A stretch of 64,000 bases of DNA from Todiramphus chloris collaris. Its lineage: Eukaryota > Chordata > Aves > Coraciiformes > Alcedinidae. The notes below the pieces were generated by a model. The model made no database searches, was not told the DNA's origin, and saw only the letters and a program-made list of their open reading frames with translations. Each line of letters starts with the position of its first letter. Within the stretch, counting starts at the first letter, position 1. This document shows, piece by piece, positions 34,046-47,026 of this stretch. Position numbers and translations under genes: made by a program. Location: contig JANVCC010000073.1 in assembly GCA_025345505.1 (NCBI GenBank), forward strand, positions 8,987,887 through 9,051,886, in the 5' to 3' direction.

Positions 34046-35989
34046 GAGTATACAAAATGCACATCATCTATCTCCTGTATTATCATACAGCATAAAACAG
34101 TAGCAGCACCTACAAAGGTATGCATACACATATACTCACAGCTATATACAAGAGCTCTAAAGCTCAAGAGCTCTCCTCAGAACACACTCAGGCCTTGTTT
34201 ATGGCCAGTGTGTAAGATAAACATGCAGTGATGGAGCCAGCATACCCCCAAAGCTATCGGGCAGGGCAGGGTATGCAGGACAGTGCTGGAAGGCACAATG
34301 GCTCCACTTCTCTGATCAAAGGGTTTGTTCACAGGCAAAAGGGGAAAGGTCCTGCCCTGAAAGACTGCCAGCACTGGCACTGCAGAATCCGTTTATTTAG
34401 GTGGGCACTTTCTGGAAGCTTAAAAATCTACAAAGAAGTTTTAGTAAGTTTTGCAAGTCCTGCTGAAAGTAGGAGTTCTCCCAGTGGACCAGTAAAGCAG
34501 ACCAGTGGTATTAGCAAATACCAATGCCAGCACTTCTGATAAACAAGTTAACCTGCAATGCTTCAACTACTATCCTTGGTGTCACTAACTGCTTCATCCT
34601 GACTGTAATTGACTCCAGGGGAAAACAGAAGAGGGGATTTTGGTTTGTTTTGACAAATCCACTGCAAGGCACCACACTAAGGTGCCAAAGGCTACTTTGT
34701 ATTTACAATGCTGATGATACGCACAACTCAGAAGTTTCCTGACCTCAAGTACAAACACAACATGAAAGGTGATATATCAAACTGACACTATCACAGCTAG
34801 GGGAAAAAAAAAAAAAAAAAAGAAAAACACCTCAGATTTATACCAGGCTTGCCTGACTAGCATAAATACTAACATCAAGCTATTCAGGCTTTGTTACAGG
34901 ACAAAATATTTCAGAACCAAATAGAAAGTGTTTCCAAACATAAAATTATAGGAAGAAGAGGAAGAAATCTGATGAACCCAGAAACAAACTTTAAGTTCAT
35001 AGAAGCAACAGCACACTCAGGCATCACTTACCCTTACTTCGCCTTCATGCCTCATCTTACCTCCACCCTGCAGCCCTTCAGCACCCTACACCTTTTCCAC
35101 TATGTATTGTTCCTACATATTTTTTTCCACCATACCCTTGTGCGTGCAGAATCCCTGTCCCTGAAACAATTTAAGCAGTTGCTTGAAATCCTTTGAAAAC
35201 AAGCACTTTTCAGAAAGTGTCTGAATCCCAGGCTTCTTTTAATTGAGGCATTAATAAAACCACTCTTAGAAAGCCCAAAATAAAAAAGTCTTTTTTCCCA
35301 AAAAAAGTTCTCGTTGGTTACCAGGAATCAAACAGAGTGTTCCCATACTCAGGTTTGAGCTCACCCCCTGTGCTCATCTGGGATATTTTAATTGCTAAGA
35401 GGGCTCCTCCATTCTGAGCTCCACCTCAATCACTTCCAGTAACACAGGCCAAAAGCTGCTCACTGTGCTCCAGAACACTCTAGTACAACTGAGGCAAAAA
35501 GGACATTTTTTTTCATTTATTTTCTTAATTATTATTTTTATGTATAAGAAAGTAGAGCTAGATAAAAATAGTATCTAAACAAAAGTAATAAAAAAGAAAC
35601 TTGCAGCTGTAATTGCACACAATGTCAGAATGACCCGTTAGAAGAGAGACGTTGCAATAAGTCAGCCACTTTACAAAAGACAAAATAAAAGCACTGATCA
35701 TAAGTGAGTATACAGTAAAACCAGACATTTATAGGAAAGTTTCATAGTGCTTTCTATATCCTTTCACACAGAACAGACTAATCACAAATATTTTGAAAAC
35801 ATTAGCGCCGATAATATGGAGGTAGTATTGCATTTCCTCCCAAGAACATACATTTGAATAACAGAATTTATAATATGAGCTCTGTATCGTAATTTAATTT
35901 AACCATGAAACCAATTTCTGCCTTCAACATTTTATGTTTTACGGTATGAAACAGAACATTATTTGCTGTAATGTAGTTTATTTAACCTT
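34046..35989. other. Non-coding DNA, nothing recognised
   Basis: Includes a poly(A) run of 18 at 34804-34821. Frames of 67 to 103 codons on both strands show no recognisable protein. Confidence 0.5.
34804..34821 (+). repeat. Poly(A) run of 18
   Basis: Eighteen A after GGGG, followed by G and five A. Confidence 0.88.
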
Positions 35990-36545
35990 AACCTGATGTG
36001 GTGCAACAGTGAATACAGATACACTCAAAATGTTAATAATATGACACGCTGAGCTGATTAAAATTTCAATTGTGTTTCCTCCATCTCCTTTGGAAAGTTA
36101 ATGAATTAATGAATCTTTAAAGGACAGTCAGGGAGGCCTTAAAAAGAAGATGCCTTTTTGAGTAAGGAGAGAAAGTGGCAGATTACAACTTAATGGCTTC
36201 AGAATAATGGTAATTTCCCTATTTTCTTCACTTGCCTTAGCTCAGCTAATGGCTTCATTAGTGTCCACACTCTCAAACGAATAATAGAGGACCATGTCAC
36301 ATCCATCTTAGTCACATCACAATAAAACCGTTAAATACAATTCAGCTACCTGCCTTCTGCCAGTCTGTGCTACGAGGCAGAATTAGCAGCACAATCAATA
36401 CAGATTCCTGTTATTAGATTCTTTTTCTTTTAAAAAAGAAGTGTATCGTCGGGTATAATCATGCATTGCTATTTAACTGGAGTGCAAATTTTATGCTGAT
36501 GAGATAACTATAATTACTCAGAAAGGACATAAAATGAAGGGAAAA
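35990..36545. promoter_or_regulatory. Candidate enhancer-like block
   Basis: A tandem pair of TTAATGAA at 36098-36113, ATTA words near 36057, 36256 and 36386, TAATTA at 36511-36516 and a TTATGCTGATGAG word at 36491-36503. No repeat family, homopolymer array or open frame explains about 550 bases of sequence. This is the strongest conserved-element-like block in the central part of the window, still judged on composition alone. Confidence 0.35.
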
Positions 36546-39289
36546 AGGGTGCTTACTTTACATCTATTGATCAAAAAAACGCAAAATACCAGCTCTTTAT
36601 TTGATAAAATTGATGGATTACCTCAAAGTCAGCAGTGATATGTCAAATTCTGCCTGACATGCCCTACACCAAATCATTTCACAAAACGAGCTAATTAAGC
36701 AGGTAAAAACCTCCTTGGCTTTAGCTGCCTCTATCTTGGGAGAAAAGATTTCATTCGACCAATTAAGATTTTTGGAAAAAAATTCAGTGTAACCGCACAC
36801 AGCTCCATCAAAAGGTATCAAGACTAATGCAACAAGTTCACAAATTGATCCTAGAACTGCAAAAACAAATAGGAATTATGACTTTTAAATTTTCAAAGGA
36901 GTTGAATTTAAATTATTTTGTGATCATTAGCTTTAAACTGGATTTAAGCAGCACTGTTCTTTTTTACTCATTATAGACTCTGGCTACCCTATGCAACATG
37001 CAATCTCTGTTCAAGCACATTTTTCTCGTTATATACATATTTTGTACAACAAACAATACGCAGCCTCTTTAACAATACTCTTTGAAACATGCACACTTGG
37101 CAAAATCTAACGCACAAATACTATTATCCTCTATTTTTTATCTGTGGAAGCCAAAGGAGCAAGCTCCAACTTCTACCTAGCTGAACTGCAGCTGGCAGCA
37201 ACACACAAGTAATAGGGGAAGGAAAATGGCCCAGTTAATATATAAGGAAAATTTCAAATGCTTCAGGCAAAATTCTGTTCTCAGATCCATACCACAGATC
37301 CTGACTCCAGTGCTCTGCCCCTTCTTGACCTGAGTATCTAATGCTACCAGAAGCTGCTACGGACATGTAGAGGCAGAGGTTTATTGGATTATACCAATCT
37401 AAGGCGGGATTTTGCACAAAAGGATTCCTGGACTGATTCCCCAGTTCTCTACATAACCCTGCCATAACCACATCCAACTGACATCCAGGAAGAAACTGCT
37501 TTGTAAATCTTAGAATACATGATGTGCTGGGCATCTGCACTTGTCAGATGAATAAATTTTTCTGACAACATAAATCTGATCCCACTGAGAAACCTTTTAT
37601 AAAATACATTATTGACTAAAAATATTTATATGCAGCACTTTTCCTGTTAGCAGAGGTAATATATTAACTGCTTTGCCATTACCACAAGTAACTTTAGGCC
37701 TAAGAGGAAATATTTTTGTATGCATGCTATATATCCATTTTGAATTAAAACATTATGCCAATATTATACTAAATCACAGCTGAAATCTCAGTCTTAAATA
37801 GATCTTGAGTGACACTTCCATTCTAATTTTTTACGAGTAGTTTGTCAATGATGAGACCTTAATGAGAAGTACTGCTTTCAAAATAAGTAGCTAAGGGTAA
37901 ACATGAAATATCCTCTTTTCATATCATGACTGTTCATCATTTTAGTTCTTAGTTGTTACTTTACAAATGATTAAGTGAATTCCAACAGACAGAAGGGGCA
38001 CAGAAGAGCACCTACTTCTTGTCTACTTTAGTATAATAAAAACTTTCATACAAAAATAAATTCATAAACCAACCACAAATCAAAACCTCTCAGAGTCAGG
38101 CTATTGTCCTATTTTTCAGAAGACCAGTTCATAGCTCACAGTAGCAGGATTTACTCCAGCTGTCCAGGTGCAGTCTTGACCTAAGCAGATTCCTATCAGA
38201 ATGAAGAAGGAAATCTCTACAAATACATTTCCCTTTTAGACCTTAGAATTTTCTTGACATCATGGCAGACCCCAACTTTCTATTATGCCTATGCCCATTA
38301 GGGCCCTACTAATTCTACAGAGACCTTCATCTACACGCAGGGCAGAATCAATGGGTCATAATTCAGCATGTTGTTATAGTATCAGCATTACAGCATGTAA
38401 TGCACAGGCACATATAATGCACCAAGCACAGCCAGATCCAGACGTGACATTTATTATTTGACATCAAATGGTCACAGTAGTGTCTATGCTTTAAAAAAAA
38501 AATAAATTCACTTTGAACATATCATTGAAACCCAACATTTAAAAAAAAGGCAACAGTAATTTTAACACTTACTTTTATAGGCATCCTTATGAGTTCAAAG
38601 TAAATTTTTTTCTGCTTACTGCCCCTTTAAGTTTTCTGCATCACCCTCTCTTTCACTTAATTGCTTGTAAAAAGACTATCTTACTGCAAGGTAAAAAATG
38701 CAGGAGGAAGATTACTATATGTAGGTAAGTTAGGCACGAAAGATGCATTTATAACTTTCCTGATTAAACTACTACACAGTCCAGTTTTACACAGAATACA
38801 GGTCCCCTCAGAGTAAGCTTGCTTAGCATGCAAGTACACTATCTGCCTAAACTCTGCTTTTCTGATTAAAGTTTTGTATTTAATTAAAATTGCCTTTAAT
38901 TAAAATGCAAATATTCTAGGACTTTAACAATAAATTGTTTACACTAGACTGAGAAATGGCCCTCAAAGGCTTTGGAAAAAAATAGTTTCAATTGCAAGCT
39001 GTATATTCAAACTTCACTGCTCAGTGAAAATGGGTAAAGATCCTTTTTTTTTCTATTGGCCTAATCTTTTTTAAACAAATGGAAAGATATCCCAAATTGT
39101 TTCTAGAATTCACACAGAAAACAATTGCCAAAGTTATTGGCTGTTAAGCAAGTAATTAGGCCAGTTCAAAACATCTTTTGTGCTTGAAACAATTCCTTTA
39201 GACAATTTTGCTAGGAAGTGATACTGACACCACAAAAGAATTGTCAGTTAAATGAATGATATGCAACAGCCCCTTCACCAAGTGAGAAA

Positions 39290-39307
39290 CACGGGTGTGC
39301 GCCCGTG
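39290..39307. other. Short GC-rich hairpin
   Basis: CACGGG and CCCGTG are perfectly complementary around a six-base loop (TGTGCG). It is followed by a further GTGCACAC palindrome. Small and possibly coincidental. Confidence 0.5.
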
Positions 39308-39763
39308 TGCACACAAGGACCCATCTGCATTATCCCTTTGCCAGAAACATCCTGCTAGAGGATGTTCAAAAATAACCCTTCTGTTTACAAAAGAGCACAG
39401 TTTAGATACAGCAGATATATAGCCTGCTCACTGCTTACTTTAAACATAACACGGGAAGACTCTACACCCTAGGCTTTGATTTACTGCAAGGCAGACTGTA
39501 CACTCTGCAGCATCAACAATACTTTCTGTATGAAGTGCTGGGACTCAAAGGTGAATTATGCTTATGACCAATTCATAACCATCCTACACTGGGAATAAAA
39601 TTGCGGCCTCGCAGTTAATCTGACTCAATCTCCCAAAAATACAACTTCAAGAACTTTAATTTTCTTTCCAGGAAAATTTCCAATTGGGCTCTTATTCTCC
39701 AGTGTAATAACAAAAACTACAATCACTCATCGATTGGAAAGAAATCCAGCAACTTCCAAATCT

Positions 39764-39764
<1 letters not shown>

Positions 39765-39787
<23 letters not shown>
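39765..39787 (+). repeat. Poly(A) run of 23
   Basis: Twenty-three A, then GAAAAAAG. No recognisable retrocopy precedes it. Confidence 0.9.
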
Positions 39788-39794
<7 letters not shown>

Positions 39795-40920
39795 GAGTGC
39801 TTGGAAGGTTTTATGGTTCATTAACAAAATACTGCATTATGCTCATCACCATATCCCTCTTCAAACACTGAAAAGCAGTGATGCAAGTTAAATGAGAAAA
39901 TGGAAGTAACATTTAAAGTTTGAAAAATCCACCTACAGAAGCCAGTGAAACAAATCATACACAGGAACTTTCTAAATAGAAGTCCTAGCTAGAATAATGG
40001 CATGAATATGACCCTGATGGAAGTTCCATAAAGCATCCTCATTCTCGCAGAGAAATTCTTACAAAGACCCACTTGCTATAAATTTGAATTTCCTAAATTC
40101 ATTGCAAATCTGAGAAACCAAAACGAAATAAATTACCACAGTTTGACACCATCTCCTTCATCACAGTAATTCCAGATTTCAGTATAAAAGCCATTACTTA
40201 ACTTGCACGCCGTAATTTACACACTCTTTTACACAATAATTTTTGATCCAAGAAGAGATTCATTTTCCTTTTATAATTACCTTGTGTCAAAGTCTTTAAC
40301 CTTTTCATCTGAAAAGCTAGAGCTGGATTCCTTCTGGAAACATATGCCCAGAGCTCAGCTCTGCTCAGCGTGCTGCGCAGAAGACTGTGGATGTCACTAG
40401 ATGACAGTTGCTGCAAAGCAAGGCAACACCAAAAACCAAGGTACCATGGCAAGTATCGAACCTGCCCCACTTCTGTATGATGCAAAGCTAATTTCTCAGT
40501 TTCCTAAACCTGAAGAAAAGCAAATAATTACCCGTTTTTAATGCAACACAAAATCACTTCAGTGTTTCCACAAATATCCCCCCTACAGCAAAACGGCCCA
40601 AGTACTGCCAGTTTGAACCGTGTACATCAGCGAGTTAAGCTCACTGACCTTCTGGATTTCTCCACTGAAGAATATATTATTAAATAAACGTTAACAGAGT
40701 GCACCATCGTTACCTACAACCACTTACCATCACCGGCTGCATTCCAAACACTCTACAGCAAAACCATTTATTGTAGTGAATAAAACCTGTGTCAGTCCAG
40801 TGTGAAGTTGTAAGTACAGCACGAGATCCGCTTAAACCACAGCGGTGCGCAACTGCTACCCGATTTGCATAATTTATACAAAGTAATGTAGATTCAATAA
40901 TTAGTATTTCGAGAGGGTTC

Positions 40921-41525
40921 CCAGTAGCCCAGAGCAGGCTGGTGTGAGCCCAGGCAGCAGCAGCAGCAGCAGCAGCACACCTCACCCGACATGGCACCCG
41001 GGCCACAGGAGACGGCCTCCCTCAGCAGGCACTTGCCCGGGCATCACTCCGGGCCCCTAACACCGAGTCAAGATATTTCACACTGATGTTTCTCTGATGT
41101 TATGATAAAAATAGAGCAATACTCTTATCTTGTTAAAATTTAAAGAACTGAACCAAACCTATATGTACTTGCCTTTTCAAGATGGCACTTCTTAGTCATG
41201 GGTTAAGAGGCCTGGCTGGTTCCAAGAGCTCTGGTCTCATGTTGGGGTAGGCAGCAGACAACAACCCAGTAAAGGAGATTTCCTGAGAAAAAGCCACTTG
41301 GTCTCCACCTTCACCCTCAGTTCAGCTCCTGCTGCAGTGCTGGGGCCAAGGGCAACCCCAAGCCCCTCAACGAGAAGGCCCCACCATGGCTGCGGGGCCG
41401 CAGGAAGATGCCCTACCAACGGACTCCTCCCCAGGCCAGATGTCCCCTCGGAGGAGAGATCAGATGCCTATGGCTTTCCTCCTCCCCGGAGTAAATGGGC
41501 ATCAGATCCATTAAGTGGCAGTTAA
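40921..41525. other. GC/CpG-richer patch with two short Kozak-context ATG frames
   Basis: Two GC-rich subregions (about 40980-41070 and 41290-41500) carry at least six CpG each, unlike the surrounding AT-rich DNA. A 31-codon frame starts at 40991 (stop 41084-41086) and a 42-codon frame at 41386 (stop 41512-41514). Both have a purine at -3 and G at +4, and both begin with a similar MA-x-GPQE peptide. No known protein, promoter or splice context could be recognised. It may be a decayed CpG island, an alternative promoter or chance. Confidence 0.35.
40955..40975 (+). repeat. (CAG)7 trinucleotide repeat
   Basis: Seven CAG units. On the minus strand the repeat reads as poly-alanine codons within an unremarkable 98-codon frame (40710-41006). 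Confidence 0.9.
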
Positions 41526-42586
41526 GGTGACAATTTTAAGTAGGTGTGAAAGGGCCTCAAACCACTAAACACATCACAGGGGGCTCATTCCTGTTTCACC
41601 AGTGTCTGAGGGCATGGCGCTATGCACCTTGAGACCATAACTGGGCTCGTAGTGCTCCAAACCCCACCTCAAACAGCCTGCCCAAGGGTCTGCCCCAACA
41701 AGCAATTTCTCCGTTGCTGAGGGAGGAGGACAGTTACATCAGGCACTTACAGTGATCTGAGCCTCAGCGCAGTGGCCATGATCCACAGCCAAGGGACACC
41801 AGCACCCCTGACACTACCACATGCTTGTCGGGTCTCACCCGCATGGCATATTTCCTTCATTTTATGAGAATGAACACTGCCGCATCAAGGGCGAGAGGTG
41901 ATTTTATACAACTCCATGGTCTGCGTGGACTTCCTTCCAGCTCAAGTAGTCCAGCAAAATTAAAAAAACCCAAACCAAACAACTATTTTAAATGATACAA
42001 CAACTATGTTTCCAATTCCTAAGAAAGTGTCACTCTGTTAGAGCATCAGCAATTAGCTCTTTCTTCAGGCATCTTTCCTGTCTGAGGAACAGACTGCTCG
42101 TTTCCACCCTATTTCCACTTTCCCCAGTAGCAGAGGTGCACGAGAAGTCTAGCAATGAAGCTGGAAACCCACATTGATATAAATTCCCTTTTTGAGAAGT
42201 TTCAATCTGGTTTTATCAGAGACCGGTGGTTGTGCTGAGGAAAGCCTATAATGATTTTCTCTTTTTCAGGCTTATTCTAGAATTGCATCTATTTTGGGGT
42301 TTTGTTTAGATCTGTCGCAGCTTTCATACCGTTGATCATGTTGTTTTTCTAACCCGCCCTGAACATCTGTTGGCTCTTTGCAAGGCTGCATAATCCTGGG
42401 TTTTTTTCTCTTATATACGCCACTGCTATCAGCCGGCTGTTATTCTTGTTTTTATTTTTCATTGTACGTTTTATTTCTTTTAATTTGAAAAAAAAAACCC
42501 AACCATTTTTAAAAGCACCAATTCTTTCTGGCCTCATCCTGCACAACAAATTCATACCTGCCACTGCTTTTGTTTTGCTCTGCTGG
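41526..42586. other. Non-coding DNA
   Basis: Moderate GC at 41580-41850, then AT-rich. A short A/C-rich tract (41962-41982) matches the low-complexity style seen elsewhere. Nothing else supported. Confidence 0.5.
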
Positions 42587-42691
42587 TTTGTTGTTTCTTG
42601 TTTTTTGGGGTTGTTTTGTGTTTTGGTTTTGTTTTTGAAAAAAAACCCCACAAAACAAAAAACCAAAAACAACCAACCACTAAACAACAAA
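42587..42691. repeat. Imperfect foldback of T/G-rich and A/C-rich arms
   Basis: The left arm (42587-42636) is T/G-rich and the right arm (42638-42691) is A/C-rich. Outer ends TTTGTTGTTT and AAACAACAAA are perfectly complementary, and the inner TTTTGTGTTTTGGTTTTG pairs imperfectly with the right arm. Two low-complexity tracts of opposite orientation thus meet head to head, giving a potential long hairpin. Confidence 0.7.
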
Positions 42692-43501
42692 ACTTCATCC
42701 ATCTAAAAAATCAGCTCACAGCAGACCTAAAGGTGAAGTGAGAAGACGATGAAGGATCTTGTTTTTTTAATGATAAAAATCAGTACTTATAAAAGATGCC
42801 AGGCTGGCAACCCTGCAGAGAACAGAGCATACACCGTTTAACCACAAACCAGACACACACACTCTCAGCAGGACCACTGCAAGCACTGAAAGGGGAAATA
42901 ACAGTCAAACCTTGGCCTCCTCACCGGGGCTGCCAGCAAGGGCAATAATTAGTGCCAAGCATGGGGGTGCTTTTACCGACGTTGATGTTGGGAACTGTTT
43001 GGAGACTACAATTCTTTTGGGTAGCCTAACAGTTATCAGATGGTAACAGCTTTTGGTCACTACCAGGCTGGACTGCATTCAAACCTAAGAGAGACATGTA
43101 TCTCCTCAGCCAGCAAGTCTCCTTACCCAGTGATTACAAAACAAATAAGATTTTGAGGTTGACAAGAGACCCTTTTAGCAGCATTTGGATTATAAAATTG
43201 CTCTGACTCACTGCAGCGTATTGCTCCCTCTTAATTAAAAGAGCTGAACTTTGTACATGTCTAGACTTCCTCCTGCAGAATGGCAGATTTTGGCCTTCAT
43301 GAATATCATTTGAAGTCATATTATTTACAGAGCCTTTATTCATTTCAGTCATTTGTTTCAAACATATTTTCCACAGAAAGAAAAAAATGTACCAACTGCT
43401 GGGCCATTTAATCCAAACTTAACAGTTTAGATGTTTTATTCAGCATTTTAAAAAGGACTGTCTTAGGGAATTTTATGTGCTGCATTTCTAATGTTAACTT
43501 T
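42692..43501. other. Non-coding DNA, nothing recognised
   Basis: A 75-codon minus frame at 43134-43361 is unremarkable. Confidence 0.5.
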
Positions 43502-43556
43502 ACAGATTGTAAAGTGCCTTGGGATGCACTAGCATGAAAGGCATTAAGGTATTGCA
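43502..43556 (+). repeat. Ancient SINE/LINE-tail-like relic
   Basis: GATTGTAAAGTGCCTTGGGA followed by GCATGAAAGGCATTAAGGTA resembles the GTAAAGCGCTTTGGGA...AAAGGCGCTATATAA tail found in several old vertebrate retroposons. Short and diverged; family uncertain. Confidence 0.35.
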
Positions 43557-43826
43557 GAATTTAACCAAATGTGTATTGCACTAAAAAGAACCTTTTATGA
43601 AAGCACATAGAGCTAAAAAACACAGTAATGCTAGTGTTTATTAAGAGATGGCTCAGATTTATTTCTTAAAGCAAAACAGTTTTCCTCCGCCACTGGCAAA
43701 AATGATCCTTTTCTAAATTAAAAAAATTTCCACCAGTACTGACATAAAATTGCTGAAATTTTATACTTTACAGAAAAATATATTTTTCCACACAAAAGTT
43801 TAGTTAGTTTTGTTTTTTTTTAAAAA

Positions 43827-43885
43827 GGGGGGGGGGGATTCACATAAGAAAAAAGCTTCTCTTTTTTTTTTTTTTTTTTTTTTTT
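43827..43885. repeat. G11 and T24 homopolymer pair
   Basis: Eleven G at 43827-43837, preceded by TTTTTTTTTAAAAA, and twenty-four T at 43862-43885. Low-complexity cluster. Confidence 0.88.
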
Positions 43886-46800
43886 AAAGTAGATAGGCTT
43901 TAGGATTTCTGGTTTGTGGTAGGGCTTTTTCCCTACTAGTTAGCAGTCTGAACAAATTAATTAACCATATTAATTAGCTTGGCTATTGTTACAGGATTTT
44001 ATGGGTACAAGAAAGGATGAATCACAGATTTTGATCCATGTCTCCTATTACTATCAAAAAGTTGCATTTCAAATACAAGAAAAAGCTTGTACAGCTAAAT
44101 CCCTTGACACGCCTGGAAATCACAGAGTAGGCTTGTACACCAGTCACTTATGAGAGAGGATTTAATGTCAGTGGGTGAAGTTCACCACGGCGAGGAGGAA
44201 CAGCATTAACACAGACAGAGCAGCCTTATCAAGGAGAGGTGGGGTACTATATCAGGCTTTATCTCCACCCTTCAAATGGGAGGATGCATTTGATCTTCAC
44301 CACCTCCCTCCACATATTCCACCTTTGTAACACCCAAGTACTCAAGCTCTGTGGTCTCAATCCAGAGACTATTAGAGTCTGTTAAAAAAATATCAGTTGA
44401 TTTTAAAAGGCTACAGATAAAGCCCAAAGAAAGTGTCACGGATTTCAACACACAGGACTAAACACAAGATCAAAGTTTAACTGCAGAATATATATAATAT
44501 TATTCCAAAAAAAAAGGGAAAAAAAAAAGTAACACCGCTGGAAATCCTATCACTGTGACATCAGAAGTCAAGCAACAAACAACCACTTTATAATGCCAGA
44601 TGCACTTTTTCATTAAAATTACATTTGAAAAAAACCCATTATGATAAAAGCTAAAAAGCTGCATATGACTCCTACCAAGGAGGGAAAGATTAGTTGTCCT
44701 TTGCATTCTGAGTATGAAAGTTAATATGACAGTCACAATACATACTTAGAGCTTCAGATGTTTTTTGAATGAAACATTTTCTCAAAGGTTTTCAGTTCTA
44801 AAATAGCCCTCAAACATATTTGTTTCTCTAGAGCATCTGTAATCCAAAAACATTTCTTACAAATATTGTTGAAAGCATTTGTTACATTTTTAAGTGAAAA
44901 CTTTCAGATGGCTGACCTGAAATCCAATAATATTCTCCTGTTTAAAGAAAAGCAGTGGAGGTACGTCTTCCAATTACAGTGGGTCACAAAAATGAATTAA
45001 AGGAAGAAGATACTTTTTTGTCTAATGATGCTTTTTAACGATCTATCCCCTCATGCCTTTCAAGTACTATGGCATTTTCAGTTACACATTTGTTACATCT
45101 TGTTCTCAAACAACTGTCTTTCCAACCCAACTTCAAAGCAAAATCAACCCATACAATTTAATTTACATTTTCACTGTAGACATCACATCCCCATCTCAGT
45201 CCATTCCTCAGAGATATACTTCCTCCTGAAGAAGATCCAGGCAATGTAGGTTAGCAAAGTAACATTTGCCAAGTCGCATAAGATCGCATTTCAGTGCCTG
45301 TAAAATGGAAATACCACCATCTACAGATTTTACACCTGGATTCAGACATATTTCTCAAGTGCTTTGGGCATGCATTATTGAAACGGTTTTACTGAGCAAC
45401 AAGCTACACTGCAGGCTGGAACATACAAGTGTCCTTTTCCTGTGATGGACCTCAAACTGGGAAACCTGCAGCTTCCGACCGTTGTCTGCCCCTATAAACT
45501 GCACTTCAAGCACTGTCGAGATCCTGATACAGATCTGAGTCTTCCCAACTACATGCTCCTGCACCTTTCTACTATTTCTGATCTAACAAAGATGTCCACC
45601 GTTCACCAAAAAAGGCTGATGGAGGTAGTTCTCCTCTATGTCACTGCACGTGCTGACACCCCTGTTCATGAGGCTGACAAGCGAGACATGATGGCAGTTG
45701 CTTACTCTGATGTGGTGTAACGTATAATTGTTACTACAAATACAGCCCCTCACTTAAACCCAGTGGTTTGCAAACTGTGCACCTGTGTAACAACAGAATA
45801 GCAAATCTGGGGACTCCATGAAGAGCAGTCTTGGCTCCCACATCTGATTTGAGCATCACACTGAGCATCATTGACTGAAGCTGCAGCAACATACAGCATC
45901 TTCTACCATAACCTCTCTTTGTCTATGTGTTTATTTTACACTAATCACTAAAATATCACAGCACAAAATGTTGTGTTTTCTCTCTATTTCAATATCTATA
46001 ATTACTTTCTCTTTTGTAAAAACTAGGACAGGGAGTTGTAGCCCTCAAAGATTACAGATACCCATCTTCCTAAGCTTGGCTAAGCCTAAACACACAACAA
46101 TTATAAGATGGTAAACAGCAGTAATTGTACACTAAATGTCTTTTTAAAGAGCCAAATGTGCACTTAAAGTTTAACTCCCACTCACTGCTGCTCTAGAACA
46201 AACACTAAATTACTGAATACAAAGCTAAAAACTAAAACAAAAAACAAAAAAAATGCAAAGCCCTGCAGTACGTTCCTCAGGCAGGAAGTAATTGTAATTT
46301 TTTCCTTTGTTTGCTTTTTTAAAAACTGCGTAGACATAATGCAGGATAGTTTCAATAAAGCACTGCATGTAGTAAAAGTGTGTGATGATCTTGTAATCCA
46401 AAACAAAGTGTAACGTCTGGTAATTACCGTGCTCTGGCAGAGAAAAGGAGCACCAAGAGAATTAAGTCACCCTCACTCTGGACATCAGTCCAGCTGCATT
46501 CTAATTTCTCAACAGCCAATTTATTGCCTTATATATTTTAAAACAGGGGGTTATTTGCACCTGTACGTCCCAGTATAATGCAGCTAGTTTCATGACCATT
46601 ATAAGCAACTAAGACTTCCTCTTTTCACTGGAACAGGTGCCGTGCACAGGGCAGAAAGCACACAGCTATTTTTACTGCACGTGCATCAAAACTAACTCTG
46701 AGGTACCACTCCAGTCCCATTCACAGTGACATTACAGAGTCTTGAAACTGCATAAGCCTCACACCAGGTTTGCCTTTTGTGGGGTTGCTGGGAAGATTAC

Positions 46801-46958
46801 TTTGGGAGTGGTTTTTGAGGGAGAGTACTATATTTGCAAGAATGAATGCAAAAGTCAGTCCCTAGCAAGCATGATCCAGATTACAGTGGGCATCAAGTAC
46901 AGGAAAAAGGGGGACTGAAATACACCCCTTCCTTCTGGAAGCAGCCAGGCCTGAGCTC
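43886..46958. other. Non-coding DNA
   Basis: AT-rich. Overlapping opposite-strand frames at 45355-45720 are not recognised. A weak MIR-like word set (CAAGTCGCATAAG ... CTGTAAAATGG) occurs near 45271-45308. Confidence 0.45.
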
Positions 46959-47026
46959 AGAGGAAGAACCACGCTGGGCAGAGAGGAAGAACCTCACTGG
47001 GCACAGAGGAGGAACCTCATTCTGCC
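46959..47026 (+). repeat. Three tandem copies of a 22-23 bp unit
   Basis: AGAGGAAGAACCACGCTGGG (46959), AGAGGAAGAACCTCACTGGG (46982) and AGAGGAGGAACCTCATTCTG (47005) lie at an exact 23-base period. The third copy is the most diverged. It sits inside a 100-codon + frame (46846-47148) where 23 is not a multiple of three, so it does not make a clean peptide repeat. No known satellite recognised. Confidence 0.8.

Larger units (their letters stand above)
36546..40920. other. Non-coding AT-rich DNA
   Basis: No gene recognised. TTTAATTAAAAT is repeated at about 38878-38904 with an ATGCAAAT at 38905-38912. A weak MIR/L2-like word set occurs near 37120-37150. Short frames around 40198-40485 on both strands are not recognisable. 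An octamer ATTTGCAT is at 40863-40870. Confidence 0.45.

Noticed and set aside
37120-37230. MIR/L2-like relic
   Set aside because: Only TATTATCCTCTATTTTTTATC resembles the family; the following sequence does not continue the match.
42349-42702. 117-codon minus and 86-codon plus frames
   Set aside because: Both run through the T/G and A/C foldback and are low-complexity artefacts.
45355-45720. Overlapping 92-codon + and 69-codon minus frames
   Set aside because: The + frame reads fairly protein-like but matches nothing I know and has no convincing splice or promoter context.
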